Assembly (NCBI GenBank): GCA_038316435.1
Contig: JBBQAQ010000001.1
Location: 62,001-126,000, forward strand
Reading direction: 5' to 3'
DNA from: JACJXF01 sp038316435
GTDB taxonomy: Bacteria > Bacteroidota > Bacteroidia > Bacteroidales > GCA-2748055
DNA: 64,000 bases
In this document: in pieces, positions 26,168-34,909 of the stretch
Layout of the letters: each line of letters starts with the position of its first letter
Numbering within the stretch: position 1 is the first letter of the stretch
Made by a program: the position numbers and the translations under genes
Notes under the pieces: model-generated
Databases searched by the model: none
Seen by the model: only the letters and a program-made list of their open reading frames with translations
What the model was told of the DNA's origin: nothing

Positions 26168-27784
26168 ATGCAGAAATATCTTTTACTTGGAGATGAAGCA
26201 ATAGCTCAGGGAGCAATTGATGCAGGCATGTCTGGAATTTATGCTTATCCTGGAACACCATCTACAGAAATTACAGAATATGTTCAGAACTCAAAAGAGG
26301 CGGCTGAAAAAATGATTCATTGCCAGTGGTCATGCAATGAAAAGACTGCAATGGAGTCTGCATTGGGAATGTCATATGCTGGAAAACGAAGTATGGTATG
26401 TATGAAACATGTGGGGCTTAATGTTGCAGCCGATCCTTTCATGAACTCATCAATAACTGGTGTAAATGGCGGAATGCTGGTAGTTGTTGCAGACGATCCC
26501 TCTATGCACTCCTCACAGAACGAACAGGATTCAAGATTTTATGGAAAATTTGCAATGATTCCAATTCTGGAGCCTTCAAATCAGCAGGAAGCATATAATT
26601 TTGTTCATTATGGATTTGAATTATCGGAAAAGCACAAATTTCCAGTAATGATAAGAATTACTACCCGACTATCTCATTCAAGAGCAGGAATAGTCTCTTC
26701 AAAAAAAAAATTGCAGAAAAACCTCCATCTGCCTGAAAATTTGAAACAGTTTATTTTACTTCCTGCCATCGCAAGGGAGCGATACAAAAACCTTCTGAAT
26801 ACACAAGCTTCTTTTGTAAAGGAAAGTGAGAGTTCAGGAAATAATGTTTTTATTGAAGGAAGCGATAATCGATTGGGAATAATTGCATGTGGATTAGCAT
26901 ATAATTATTACCTTGAAAATAAAGAATTTTACAACCTTAAATATCCCATTGTAAAAATTAGCCAGTATCCATTACCAAATAATTTAATCAACAGGCTTGT
27001 TAATGAAACATCTGGAATACTTGTTCTTGAAGAAGGATACCCATTAGTAGAAGAGTCTTTACGTGGTTTTTTTGATTCTCAACATGATATTAAAGGTAGA
27101 ATGAACGGTTCTATCCCACGAGATGGAGAATTAAATCCAAACATTGTTGCAAAAGCTCTGAATATAAATCAACCTGTATTTGCTGGAATTCCTGAAATTG
27201 TAACCGGAAGACCTCCGGCATTCTGCAAGGGTTGCGGGCATTCGGATGTTTATCTTGCACTTAATGAGGCTATTGACCCCTATGGAAAAGGTCATGTATT
27301 TTCAGATATTGGATGTTATACCTTAGGAGCTCTTCCTCCATTTAACTCTATTAACTCATGTGTTGATATGGGAGCATCTATAACAATGGCTAAAGGTGCA
27401 GCTGACGCAGGCTTATTTCCGGTAGTTGCCGTTATTGGTGATTCTACATTTACTCATTCAGGAATCACTGGGCTTTTGGATACTGTGATTGAACAAACTT
27501 CAATTACTATAATTATTTCTGATAATAGCACCACAGGTATGACAGGGGGGCAAAAGTCATCCGCCACAGGCAGAATTAGTCAAATTTGCAAAGGAATAGG
27601 AGTGAATACAGATCACATTATTTCAATAATCCCTTTGAAAAAAAATCATTCTGACAATGTTGATATTATTAAAAAAGAACTTGAATATAAAGGTGTTTCT
27701 GTTATTATAGCTGAAAGGGAATGTATTCAAACTGCAATCCGAAGCCATAAAGAAATAAACAAGGGTATAAAAAACCTAGAATAG
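26168..27784 (+). CDS. iorA: Indolepyruvate ferredoxin oxidoreductase, alpha subunit
   Basis: IorA with IorB oxidatively decarboxylates aryl-2-oxoacids (from Trp, Phe, Tyr) to aryl-acetyl-CoA, reducing ferredoxin. The 538-residue protein has the pyrimidine domain (about 1-200; 'GIYAYPGTPSTEITEY'), a middle transketolase-C domain, and the TPP-binding domain (about 350-530) with 'FCKGCGHSDVY', 'IGDSTFTHSG' and 'NSTTGMTGGQ'. It ends soon after 'VIIAERECIQTAIR', so the C-terminal 2[4Fe-4S] ferredoxin domain of archaeal IorA is missing. A possible -7 box TATTTTTG is at 26137-26144. iorB follows 75 bp later. Confidence 0.93.
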   Translation: MQKYLLLGDEAIAQGAIDAGMSGIYAYPGTPSTEITEYVQNSKEAAEKMIHCQWSCNEKTAMESALGMSYAGKRSMVCMKHVGLNVAADPFMNSSITGVNGGMLVVVADDPSMHSSQNEQDSRFYGKFAMIPILEPSNQQEAYNFVHYGFELSEKHKFPVMIRITTRLSHSRAGIVSSKKKLQKNLHLPENLKQFILLPAIARERYKNLLNTQASFVKESESSGNNVFIEGSDNRLGIIACGLAYNYYLENKEFYNLKYPIVKISQYPLPNNLINRLVNETSGILVLEEGYPLVEESLRGFFDSQHDIKGRMNGSIPRDGELNPNIVAKALNINQPVFAGIPEIVTGRPPAFCKGCGHSDVYLALNEAIDPYGKGHVFSDIGCYTLGALPPFNSINSCVDMGASITMAKGAADAGLFPVVAVIGDSTFTHSGITGLLDTVIEQTSITIIISDNSTTGMTGGQKSSATGRISQICKGIGVNTDHIISIIPLKKNHSDNVDIIKKELEYKGVSVIIAERECIQTAIRSHKEINKGIKNLE

Positions 27785-27859
27785 CTTATTTTCAGCAGAT
27801 TATTTAATAATTGAAAAAATTGTATGAATTTAATTGCAGGTAAGTCTAAAATAAACTAA

Positions 27860-28447
27860 ATGAAATCAGATATAATTTTGGCGGGAGTAGGAGGACAAGG
27901 AATTTTATCCATAGCGGCAGTAATTGGCATGTCTGCACTGGAAGATAATCTATTTCTCAAGCAGGCTGAAGTACATGGGATGAGTCAGAGGGGAGGAGCT
28001 GTTCAATCTCACCTCCGGATTTGTGATCACGAAATTGCATCTGATTTAATTCCTATGGGCCAGGCAGATCTGATACTTTCAGTTGAACCGATGGAGTCAT
28101 TACGATATTTATCGTGGTTATCAACAAACGCATGGCTGGTAACCAATACTGCTCCTTATATTAATATTGATAATTACCCCGAAATCAATGAGATTCTAGA
28201 TGAGATTAGAAAAAACCCTAATCACATTATTTTAAATGCAGACAAAATCGCATCCTCTTTAGGATCCTCCCGATCATCAAATATTGTAATGCTTGGTGCA
28301 GCAAGTCATTTCATTCCAATCTCAATAGAGAACTTTCACCATGGCATTAGAAAAATATTTGAAAAAAAAGGTGAAGATTTAGTTAAAATCAATATTATTG
28401 CCTTCGAAGCTGGAAGAAAAGAATGCACTGATTATCTCAACAAATAG
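27860..28447 (+). CDS. iorB: Indolepyruvate oxidoreductase, beta subunit
   Basis: The 195-residue product is the gamma-type subunit of 2-oxoacid:ferredoxin oxidoreductases. Signatures are 'ILAGVGGQGILSIAAVIG', 'VHGMSQRGGAVQSHLRI' and 'DLILSVEPMESLRYL'. It completes the CoA-binding and decarboxylation site with IorA. It is full length and lies 75 bp after iorA and 12 bp before a DUF4301 gene, so the three are probably co-transcribed. Confidence 0.93.
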   Translation: MKSDIILAGVGGQGILSIAAVIGMSALEDNLFLKQAEVHGMSQRGGAVQSHLRICDHEIASDLIPMGQADLILSVEPMESLRYLSWLSTNAWLVTNTAPYINIDNYPEINEILDEIRKNPNHIILNADKIASSLGSSRSSNIVMLGAASHFIPISIENFHHGIRKIFEKKGEDLVKINIIAFEAGRKECTDYLNK

Positions 28448-28459
28448 AACCTATAAGAC

Positions 28460-30001
28460 ATGTTCACACAAGCTCAACTCAATCAATTGGATGAAAGAAA
28501 AATCAAGGCTTCGCAAGTTATTGATCAAATTGAAACTTTTAAAAAGGGAATTTTACCTGTAAAATTAGCCAAGCCAGCATTACAAGGCGATGGTGTTGAA
28601 GTATTTGAAGAAAATGAAATTGAAAATTATGTTTGTTCTTTTCAAAGTGAAAAAAAACATTTTTCACTTCTGAAATTTGTTCCAGCATCTGGTGCTGCCT
28701 CACGAATGTTTAAACTACTTTTTGACGCCATTAATGAGTTTAACAGTAATCCCGATAATAGTGACAAGGTGCTTAGAAAAATGCCTGAAATAGCTTCATT
28801 TTTTGCAATGCTGAGTGAATACCCATTCTATTATGACCTGATTGATTCATGCAAGAAAAGCAATCAATCTCTGGATTCTTTAATTAAAGAAAGAAATTTT
28901 GTAGAAATCTTAAAATTATTACTTTTTTCAGAGGGACTTGCATACGGTCAGCTGCCAAAAGGTCTTCTTAAATTCCACAGATATAATAATGAAACCTGTA
29001 CAGCTTTTGAAGAGCATTTTAGAGAGGCTTCAATGTACCTTGGAGATTCTGAAGATCGGATAAACTTACATTTTACCGTTTCGCCTGAGCACCTAAGTCT
29101 TTTTGAAGAGCTTTCAAATGTATTAATAAATAAATACTTGAAAAAAAGTAACACTAAGTTTAAGGTTACTTTTTCAATTCAAAAGCCATCAACGGATACT
29201 TTGGCTGTTGATTTAAGTAATAATCCCTTTCTAGATAATTCTGGAAGGTTCTTATTCCGTCCTGGAGGACACGGTGCACTTCTGGATAACATGCAAGATC
29301 TCGACGAACAAATAATATTTGTGGGGAATATTGATAATGTAGCGCCCATCAGAACTCAGCCCCTTCGCATCAGATACAAGAAACTGCTGGCAGGAGTTCT
29401 TATCGAAAGAGTGAAGATAATTCACTCTCTTCTAAATCGTTTAGAAAAAAGCTATACCGATGAATTAAAAATTGATATTATTGAATTCATTAATAAATAT
29501 GTTTCAATTACTTCAGCACAAAATCTAACAGAACAGTCAGATGAAGAGTTCAATAGTATTGCTGAAGCCATTCTAAATAGGCCAATTCGTATTTGTGGCA
29601 TGGTAAAAAATGTTGGTGAACCCGGTGGAGGCCCATTCTGGGTTGCGGCTAAGAATAATAATATTTCCAAACAAATTGTTGAAAGTTCTCAAGTGGATAT
29701 CCTCGACCTAAACCAGGCTGAAATATTTAAAAAGGCAAGTCATTTCAATCCTGTTGATTTGGTTTGTTTCACTAGAAATTATCGGGGGCAAAAATTCAAC
29801 CTGAAAGATTTTCGCGATCCGGATATGGCTTTTATAGCTGAAAAATCTCAAGGTAGTAGTACATTAAAAGCTTTAGAATTACCCGGTTTATGGAACGGTT
29901 CAATGGCAGGTTGGATGACATTTTTTGTAGATGTACCAATCGCTACTTTTTCACCAGTTAAAACTATTTTTGATTTAGTTAGGGAGGAACATCTAAGTTG
30001 A
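28460..30001 (+). CDS. DUF4301 family protein
   Basis: This 513-residue protein matches DUF4301, a family almost confined to Bacteroidota. Visible signatures include 'KFVPASGAASRMFK' near residue 73, 'FLFRPGGHGALLDNM' near residue 263 and 'GMVKNVGEPGGGPFWV' near residue 379. These resemble nucleotide-sugar/UTP-binding loops, so a nucleotidyltransferase-like fold is possible, but no activity is established. It has no signal peptide or membrane segment. It follows iorB by 12 bp. Confidence 0.88.
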   Translation: MFTQAQLNQLDERKIKASQVIDQIETFKKGILPVKLAKPALQGDGVEVFEENEIENYVCSFQSEKKHFSLLKFVPASGAASRMFKLLFDAINEFNSNPDNSDKVLRKMPEIASFFAMLSEYPFYYDLIDSCKKSNQSLDSLIKERNFVEILKLLLFSEGLAYGQLPKGLLKFHRYNNETCTAFEEHFREASMYLGDSEDRINLHFTVSPEHLSLFEELSNVLINKYLKKSNTKFKVTFSIQKPSTDTLAVDLSNNPFLDNSGRFLFRPGGHGALLDNMQDLDEQIIFVGNIDNVAPIRTQPLRIRYKKLLAGVLIERVKIIHSLLNRLEKSYTDELKIDIIEFINKYVSITSAQNLTEQSDEEFNSIAEAILNRPIRICGMVKNVGEPGGGPFWVAAKNNNISKQIVESSQVDILDLNQAEIFKKASHFNPVDLVCFTRNYRGQKFNLKDFRDPDMAFIAEKSQGSSTLKALELPGLWNGSMAGWMTFFVDVPIATFSPVKTIFDLVREEHLS

Positions 30002-30165
30002 TTCGTCCCGAAAATTCCCTGTTATATTTAAACTGATAAGTTAATATTGTTGCGCAAGTGGTTTGTAAATCAGTGAAATAGCTATTTTTAAAACACTGTT
30101 TGTGTATTGTTTTGTTTTAACCTATCTTTAAATTGTTTACTGTCACAAAGCTTATAGCGTACGTT

Positions 30166-30855
30166 ATGGACTGCAGCAAGTATAAAATTTTATTGGTTGA
30201 CGACGAAAAAGATATCCTTGAATTTTTGGGATATAATCTTGAAAAAGAAGGATTTAGAATTTATAAAGCCGGTAATGGACATGAAGCGATTGAGATTGCT
30301 GAAAAGGTTGTTCCCCATTTAATACTCCTCGATGTAATGATGCCGGTAAGGGATGGGATTGAAACTTGCGAACAGATCAGGAAAGTACCAAGTCTTAAAG
30401 GTGTTTTAGTTGCCTTTTTAACTGCCAGAGGTGAAGAATATTCCCAAATTGCGGGATTCGATGCCGGAGGAGATGATTATATTACTAAACCAATTAAACC
30501 AAAGCTATTGGTAAGCAGAGTTAAAGCTCTTCTTAAGAGATTTAATGAAATAGATGAAAAGAGTTCTGTGGCCGAATTGCCCGAAGAAGAACTAATTATT
30601 GACACTGAGCGATACCTTGTAATCCTTAAAGGAAAAAAACTGATTTTACCAAAAAAGGAATTTGAACTCTTGAATTTGCTCTTTTCAAAACCTGAAAAGG
30701 TATTTACCAGAGACGACATTTTTCGCTTAATCTGGGGTGATAATGTTATTGTTGGAGATAGAACAATAGATGTACATATCCGCAAACTCAGAGAAAAAAT
30801 TGGCGATAATTATATCAAAACTATTAAAGGAGTAGGGTACAAGTTTACCTATTGA
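30166..30855 (+). CDS. OmpR/PhoB-type response regulator (first of two)
   Basis: The start at 30166 (ATG, MDCSKYKILLVDDE) is preferred to the upstream TTG. The 229-residue protein has a receiver domain (about 5-122; acidic pair in LVDDEKD, phospho-Asp56 in ILLDVMMP, Thr in FLTARG, Lys in ITKPIKPK) and a winged-helix DNA-binding domain (about 135-229; 'DRTIDVHIRKLREKIG', 'IKGVGYKFTY'). No histidine kinase is adjacent. A very similar regulator starts 342 bp downstream; between them lies an antisense PhoU-like fragment. Confidence 0.95.
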   Translation: MDCSKYKILLVDDEKDILEFLGYNLEKEGFRIYKAGNGHEAIEIAEKVVPHLILLDVMMPVRDGIETCEQIRKVPSLKGVLVAFLTARGEEYSQIAGFDAGGDDYITKPIKPKLLVSRVKALLKRFNEIDEKSSVAELPEEELIIDTERYLVILKGKKLILPKKEFELLNLLFSKPEKVFTRDDIFRLIWGDNVIVGDRTIDVHIRKLREKIGDNYIKTIKGVGYKFTY

Positions 30856-31087
30856 TTCTGGAATGTTCGAAAAAGTCCTTTTGTTCTTCAAAAATATTGG
30901 TCAAAATATGAACCAGATTTTTCGATTCCAACATCACTTCAAGAAATACTAAACTTACTTTAGTAACTTTGCCTTCCTTTTTCAAATGTTGAATTTGATT
31001 CTTTTTAAGAATATTAATTTGATTGGAAATCTCATCTCTAGGTTTTGTAAAATCAGACAAGGAATCAAATGTAATGTTAACCGTAAG
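30845..31087 (-). pseudogene. PhoU-like C-terminal fragment, probable gene remnant
   Basis: On the minus strand about 80 codons are open between stops, without a convincing ATG. The sense includes 'KVSLVFLEVMLESKNLVH' and 'ILTNIFEEQKDFFEH', which resembles the helical PhoU-type tail of Na/phosphate cotransporters of Bacteroidota. The rest of such a transporter (about 500 residues) is absent, and the fragment overlaps the first response-regulator gene by 11 bp. It may be the stump of a deleted transporter or a small novel protein starting at the TTG at 31060. Similarity is by eye only. Confidence 0.35.
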
Positions 31088-31197
31088 TTAAGAAAATTGT
31101 GAATAACTTAACTTTTACTTCTCTCAGAAATATAATATAGTTAACAATTACTTAATTATCAGCACTTAGTTTTGTTCTGAATTAATAACATTATAAA

Positions 31198-31896
31198 ATG
31201 TTACAGGATAAATACAAAGTATTGATTGTTGATGATGAAGAAGATATTGTTGAATTTGTAAGGTATAACCTTATAAAAGAGGGGTTTATTGTTAGTTCTG
31301 CAACAAATGGAAAAGAAGCTATAAAAATTGCCTTAGAGTTTACTCCTGATTTGATTTTGCTTGATATAATGATGCCGGAAATGGATGGAATTGAAACCTG
31401 CGAGCGAATCAGGGATATGCCTACTTTGTGTGCTACAATGGTCGTCTTTTTAACTGCCCGTGCGGAGGATTACTCTCAAATTGCAGGATTCTCGGCCGGT
31501 GCAGATGATTATATTACAAAACCAATTAAGCCCAAAATATTAACCAGTAGAATTCAGGCATTATTGAAGCGATATGATCCTAAAACTGCATCTAATCCTA
31601 CAACACTAAATGAAAAAACAAATTTCGGAAATCTTCAAATTCATAAAGAACGTCATCTTATTGAAATTGAAGGTGTTAACATAGAATTACCTAAAAAGGA
31701 ATTTAATCTTCTCTTGCTCCTTTCTTCTAAACCGTCTACTTTATTTACAAGGGAAGATATTTTTACTCATTTATGGGGAAATGATGTATATGTAAATGAC
31801 CGAACAATTGATGTGTATATCAGAAAGTTAAGAGTTAAAATTGGAAGCAGTAGGATCCGTACAATTAAAGGGGTAGGCTACTCTTTTGAACCTTAA
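31198..31896 (+). CDS. OmpR/PhoB-type response regulator (second of two)
   Basis: This 232-residue protein is a close paralogue of the preceding regulator: receiver (about 5-122; acidic residues in IVDDEED, phospho-Asp56 in ILLDIMMP, Lys in ITKPIKPK) and winged-helix output (about 138-232; 'DRTIDVYIRKLRVKIG', 'IKGVGYSFEP'). The receivers share long identical stretches such as 'DDYITKPIKPK' and 'YSQIAGF', pointing to tandem duplication. The kinase must be encoded elsewhere. The target genes are unknown; the PhoU-like fragment next door hints at, but does not show, a phosphate connection. Confidence 0.95.
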   Translation: MLQDKYKVLIVDDEEDIVEFVRYNLIKEGFIVSSATNGKEAIKIALEFTPDLILLDIMMPEMDGIETCERIRDMPTLCATMVVFLTARAEDYSQIAGFSAGADDYITKPIKPKILTSRIQALLKRYDPKTASNPTTLNEKTNFGNLQIHKERHLIEIEGVNIELPKKEFNLLLLLSSKPSTLFTREDIFTHLWGNDVYVNDRTIDVYIRKLRVKIGSSRIRTIKGVGYSFEP

Positions 31897-32118
31897 TGCT
31901 CATTCTCGGATTTATAGATTAGTACTAACGAATATTTAATTACTTATATTTCTGCAATTTAAGTCCTCGAATGTCTTTTCACTGATAGTAATTTCTGCAA
32001 ATCATAAAAGCAATATTTCTTCCTCGCAAAGTTTGAAATTAAGGTTTACCGACTGAAATTTTATTTAAACAAAAATATTTGTACTTTTAGTCAGCATTTA
32101 AACCTAATTCAGACCAAT

Positions 32119-33261
32119 ATGAAAGCCTACAGATTCTTATTTATTCTGCTGGGTATATTAATTGCCCTACCATTTGCAGGAAGACTAAATTGGTTAATAA
32201 AAGATAGTAAACCAATTAATATTCTAATTATCAATAAGTCGGTTCAGAAAAGTGCTGAAAATGAGGTCAAAACTCTTAATTGGACTTTGAATTGCGAAAA
32301 ATTTGTTAACTCCGACAAATCAGTATATGATTATACCTATCAATATTATGGCTACTTTCCTGATGCACCTTCAGAAAACAGGAAAATAAAATCTTTCTCA
32401 CTCGATAATATTTCTGAAATATGTGAAAAAAATGATGTTCTCTTTTTTGTAGACAATTTCGGAGTTACATCAGGTATGGCGGAAAACAAGTCGCCGAAGA
32501 ATAAATCATACGGTGGTTTTAATAATACTGACTATATCCTTCTAAAGGATATGATGGACCTAAAAAAACTGGTTATTGCTGAATATAATTTTATCGCCGC
32601 TCCAACCGAAGAACTCGTTCGCTACAATACTGAGCAATTGCTTGATATATATTCCCTGGGGTGGATAGGGAAGTATTTCGAAAACCTTTCAAAAGAACAT
32701 ATTGCAAATTCAATATCCACTTCATGGTTTGATCTCTATAAACAGAATTATTCTACTGACTGGGCTTTTTCTGGACCAGGAATAATTTTACTTAATTCTT
32801 CTCAGAATCGAATTATAATTTTGCCAAATGATAAATACATGAACGCAAAATATCCTGAAGTTGTTACGAATCAGGAAATTGCAACTAGATTTAATCTTCC
32901 ACCCAAAGCTTCTTATACAGGCTGGTTTGATGTTACTTATCAAGGTAGTAATAAAGTAGTGAGTCACTTTAACTTAAATTTGAATGACACTGGCATAGAA
33001 TTACTAAAGAAAAATGGTATTGAATCGGAATTTCCTGCGGTAATTGAATCGCAAAATAATAAATTCTATTACATGGCTGGTGATTTTTCAAAGGTACATG
33101 TATTTATGCCTTTTGCCAGATTAGGATTTCTATCCGAACTCTTCGAAACTTTAAATGATGGCAAAACTCAGAATCCGGATAAATTTTTCTTGGTTTATTA
33201 TAATAACTTACTTTCATCAATTCTAAATAATTATTATTCGGAAATTTCAAATAAGAAATAA
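32119..33261 (+). CDS. Unknown membrane-anchored protein, 380 residues
   Basis: I do not recognise this family. The product has an N-terminal hydrophobic segment (about 5-25, FLFILLGILIALPFAG) and then a long extracytoplasmic part without further membrane spans. The region around residues 100-160 ('NDVLFFVDNFGVTSG', 'LKKLVIAEYNFIAAP') and 'IILPNDKYM' looks like an alternating beta/alpha domain. There is no Cys-rich or catalytic signature. Codon use is like the neighbours and it has its own terminator, so it is a real gene. It could be an envelope protein with a surface or glycan role, but nothing proves it. Confidence 0.8.
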   Translation: MKAYRFLFILLGILIALPFAGRLNWLIKDSKPINILIINKSVQKSAENEVKTLNWTLNCEKFVNSDKSVYDYTYQYYGYFPDAPSENRKIKSFSLDNISEICEKNDVLFFVDNFGVTSGMAENKSPKNKSYGGFNNTDYILLKDMMDLKKLVIAEYNFIAAPTEELVRYNTEQLLDIYSLGWIGKYFENLSKEHIANSISTSWFDLYKQNYSTDWAFSGPGIILLNSSQNRIIILPNDKYMNAKYPEVVTNQEIATRFNLPPKASYTGWFDVTYQGSNKVVSHFNLNLNDTGIELLKKNGIESEFPAVIESQNNKFYYMAGDFSKVHVFMPFARLGFLSELFETLNDGKTQNPDKFFLVYYNNLLSSILNNYYSEISNKK

Positions 33262-33289
33262 AATACCATCTTACATTAAGTCATTTATC

Positions 33290-33317
33290 AGTCCGGTTGA
33301 ATTACCGGACTTTTTTT
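33290..33317 (+). terminator. Intrinsic terminator after the 380-residue gene
   Basis: AGTCCGGT (33290-33297) pairs with ACCGGACT (33304-33311) around the 6-nt loop TGAATT, followed by six T. It separates the unknown gene from the nitrilase gene that starts 11 bp later. Confidence 0.9.
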
Positions 33318-33327
33318 CATTTAAAAT

Positions 33328-34125
33328 ATGGAAGATAATAAACTCAAATTATTTCTAGTTCAGACTGATATTATCTGGGGCGATATAGATGCTAATTTAT
33401 TGCATATCAGCAGTTTGATAAATCAGTCAAAAACAAGTGTTGATGTCATTATTTTACCTGAAATGTTTACAACAGGTTTTTCTATGGATGTAAGCAGGCA
33501 TTCTGAAGCAATAAATGGAAAAGCTTTTAATTGGATGGTTTCAATGGCAAATAAAACAAATGCTGCAATTACAGGCAGTATTATAGTATCTGAAAACTCA
33601 AAGTTTTATAATCGCTTATTTTGGATTAATCCAGATGGAACATGGTTTTCATATGACAAGCGTCATTTGTTTAGCATGGGAAAAGAAGATCAGTTTTATG
33701 AACGTGGTAATAAAAGACTAATTGTCACTTATAAAGGATGGAAAATATGCCCGTTGATTTGTTATGATTTGAGATTCCCAGTGTGGGCAAGAAACAATAA
33801 TGCTTACGATTTATTAATATATGTTGCTAACTGGCCTTCATCTCGAAATCATATATGGAATATCCTACTTCGTGCTAGGGCTATTGAAAACCAATGTTAT
33901 GTTGCAGGAGTTAATAGAATAGGACGTGATTTAGAAAATGTTCATTATATTGGGGAAAGCTGCATTATACATCCAAAAGCTCACCAAGTAGCCAGCTCAA
34001 ATGCACCTAGAGAGGCAATTCTTCAAGCAACAATCAGCCTTGACGAATTAAGGCAATTTAGAATGAAATTTCCTGTACTCAAGGATGCTGATGATCTTTC
34101 ATCTGTTACATTCTTAAATCCATGA
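33328..34125 (+). CDS. Omega-amidase-like nitrilase (YafV type)
   Basis: The 265-residue enzyme belongs to the carbon-nitrogen hydrolase family with the catalytic triad Glu45 (ILPEMFTTGF), Lys111 (YDKRHLFSMG) and Cys145 (LICYDLRFP). These loops fit YafV/omega-amidase, which hydrolyses 2-oxoglutaramate or 2-oxosuccinamate in glutamine-transaminase and methionine salvage routes. It begins 11 bp after a terminator and converges with the SlyD-like gene. It is a single gene, cytoplasmic. Confidence 0.9.
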   Translation: MEDNKLKLFLVQTDIIWGDIDANLLHISSLINQSKTSVDVIILPEMFTTGFSMDVSRHSEAINGKAFNWMVSMANKTNAAITGSIIVSENSKFYNRLFWINPDGTWFSYDKRHLFSMGKEDQFYERGNKRLIVTYKGWKICPLICYDLRFPVWARNNNAYDLLIYVANWPSSRNHIWNILLRARAIENQCYVAGVNRIGRDLENVHYIGESCIIHPKAHQVASSNAPREAILQATISLDELRQFRMKFPVLKDADDLSSVTFLNP

Positions 34126-34155
34126 AAAAAGTGTAAAGGAAATGCTCTATTTTAT

Positions 34156-34803
34156 TCAGTGACTGTGCTCATGCTCATGTGAACCGCACCCACATCCGCC
34201 CTTGGAATGATCTGATTTCTCAGAACTACAGTCATTATTATCGCAACCACAACTGCCATCAGCATTATCAGTACTGCAACTTCCATCTCCACAACCACCG
34301 CCGGAACAACCACAACCCTGGTGAATATGTCCATGTTCCAATTCTTCTTCAGTTGCCTCTCTGACTTCAGTAACCTCTCCCGTAAAATGTAAGGCTACAC
34401 CAGCCATTGGATGATTAAAATCCATAGTTACTGTCTCATTATCAACACTTTTAACTAATCCATTTAGACGACGGCCTTCACGATCCATCATAGGTATTAC
34501 ATTTCCTAATTGCAATAAATTAGTATCTGTTTTACCATCAACCTCAAAAATACTGATTGGTACATCAACAATGGCATTTTCCTGAATGGGGCCATATCCT
34601 TCTTCACTGGAAATGGTAAATTTAAAACTCTGACCTGCTGTTAATCCTTGCAGATGTTCTTCAAACTTGGGTAGTAGGTTTCCACTTCCCATTATAAAAG
34701 TCATCGGATTATCCTGACTAAGTGTCTCAACTACTTCACCATTTTCATTATTTTTTCTCAATTCATAGATAATTGATACTACCTTATTTGCTGCAGCTTC
34801 CAT
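34156..34803 (-). CDS. SlyD-like FKBP peptidyl-prolyl isomerase with Cys/His-rich tail
   Basis: The first about 155 residues are a SlyD-type FKBP with the flap (IF) insertion: 'MTFIMGSGNLLPKFEEHLQG', 'SSEEGYGPIQENAIVDVP' and 'NHPMAGVALHFTGEV'. SlyD proteins catalyse prolyl isomerisation, chaperone folding and bind metals through a C-terminal tail. The tail here (about 155-215) is rich in Cys, Gly, Asp and His, with clusters such as CGCSGGGC and ending HEHEHSH, so it should bind several metal ions. It is longer in Cys than usual SlyD tails, which are mostly His. Monocistronic. Confidence 0.9.
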   Translation of the reverse strand: MEAAANKVVSIIYELRKNNENGEVVETLSQDNPMTFIMGSGNLLPKFEEHLQGLTAGQSFKFTISSEEGYGPIQENAIVDVPISIFEVDGKTDTNLLQLGNVIPMMDREGRRLNGLVKSVDNETVTMDFNHPMAGVALHFTGEVTEVREATEEELEHGHIHQGCGCSGGGCGDGSCSTDNADGSCGCDNNDCSSEKSDHSKGGCGCGSHEHEHSH

Positions 34804-34909
34804 ATTTTTACTTTGATTGATTCAATTTTAATGCCGCAAAGAAACTCTTTTCTATGCAGAATTCAAAACCATGACTTGTTAAATTATTTATAAATAAGAA
34901 CGAACATTT

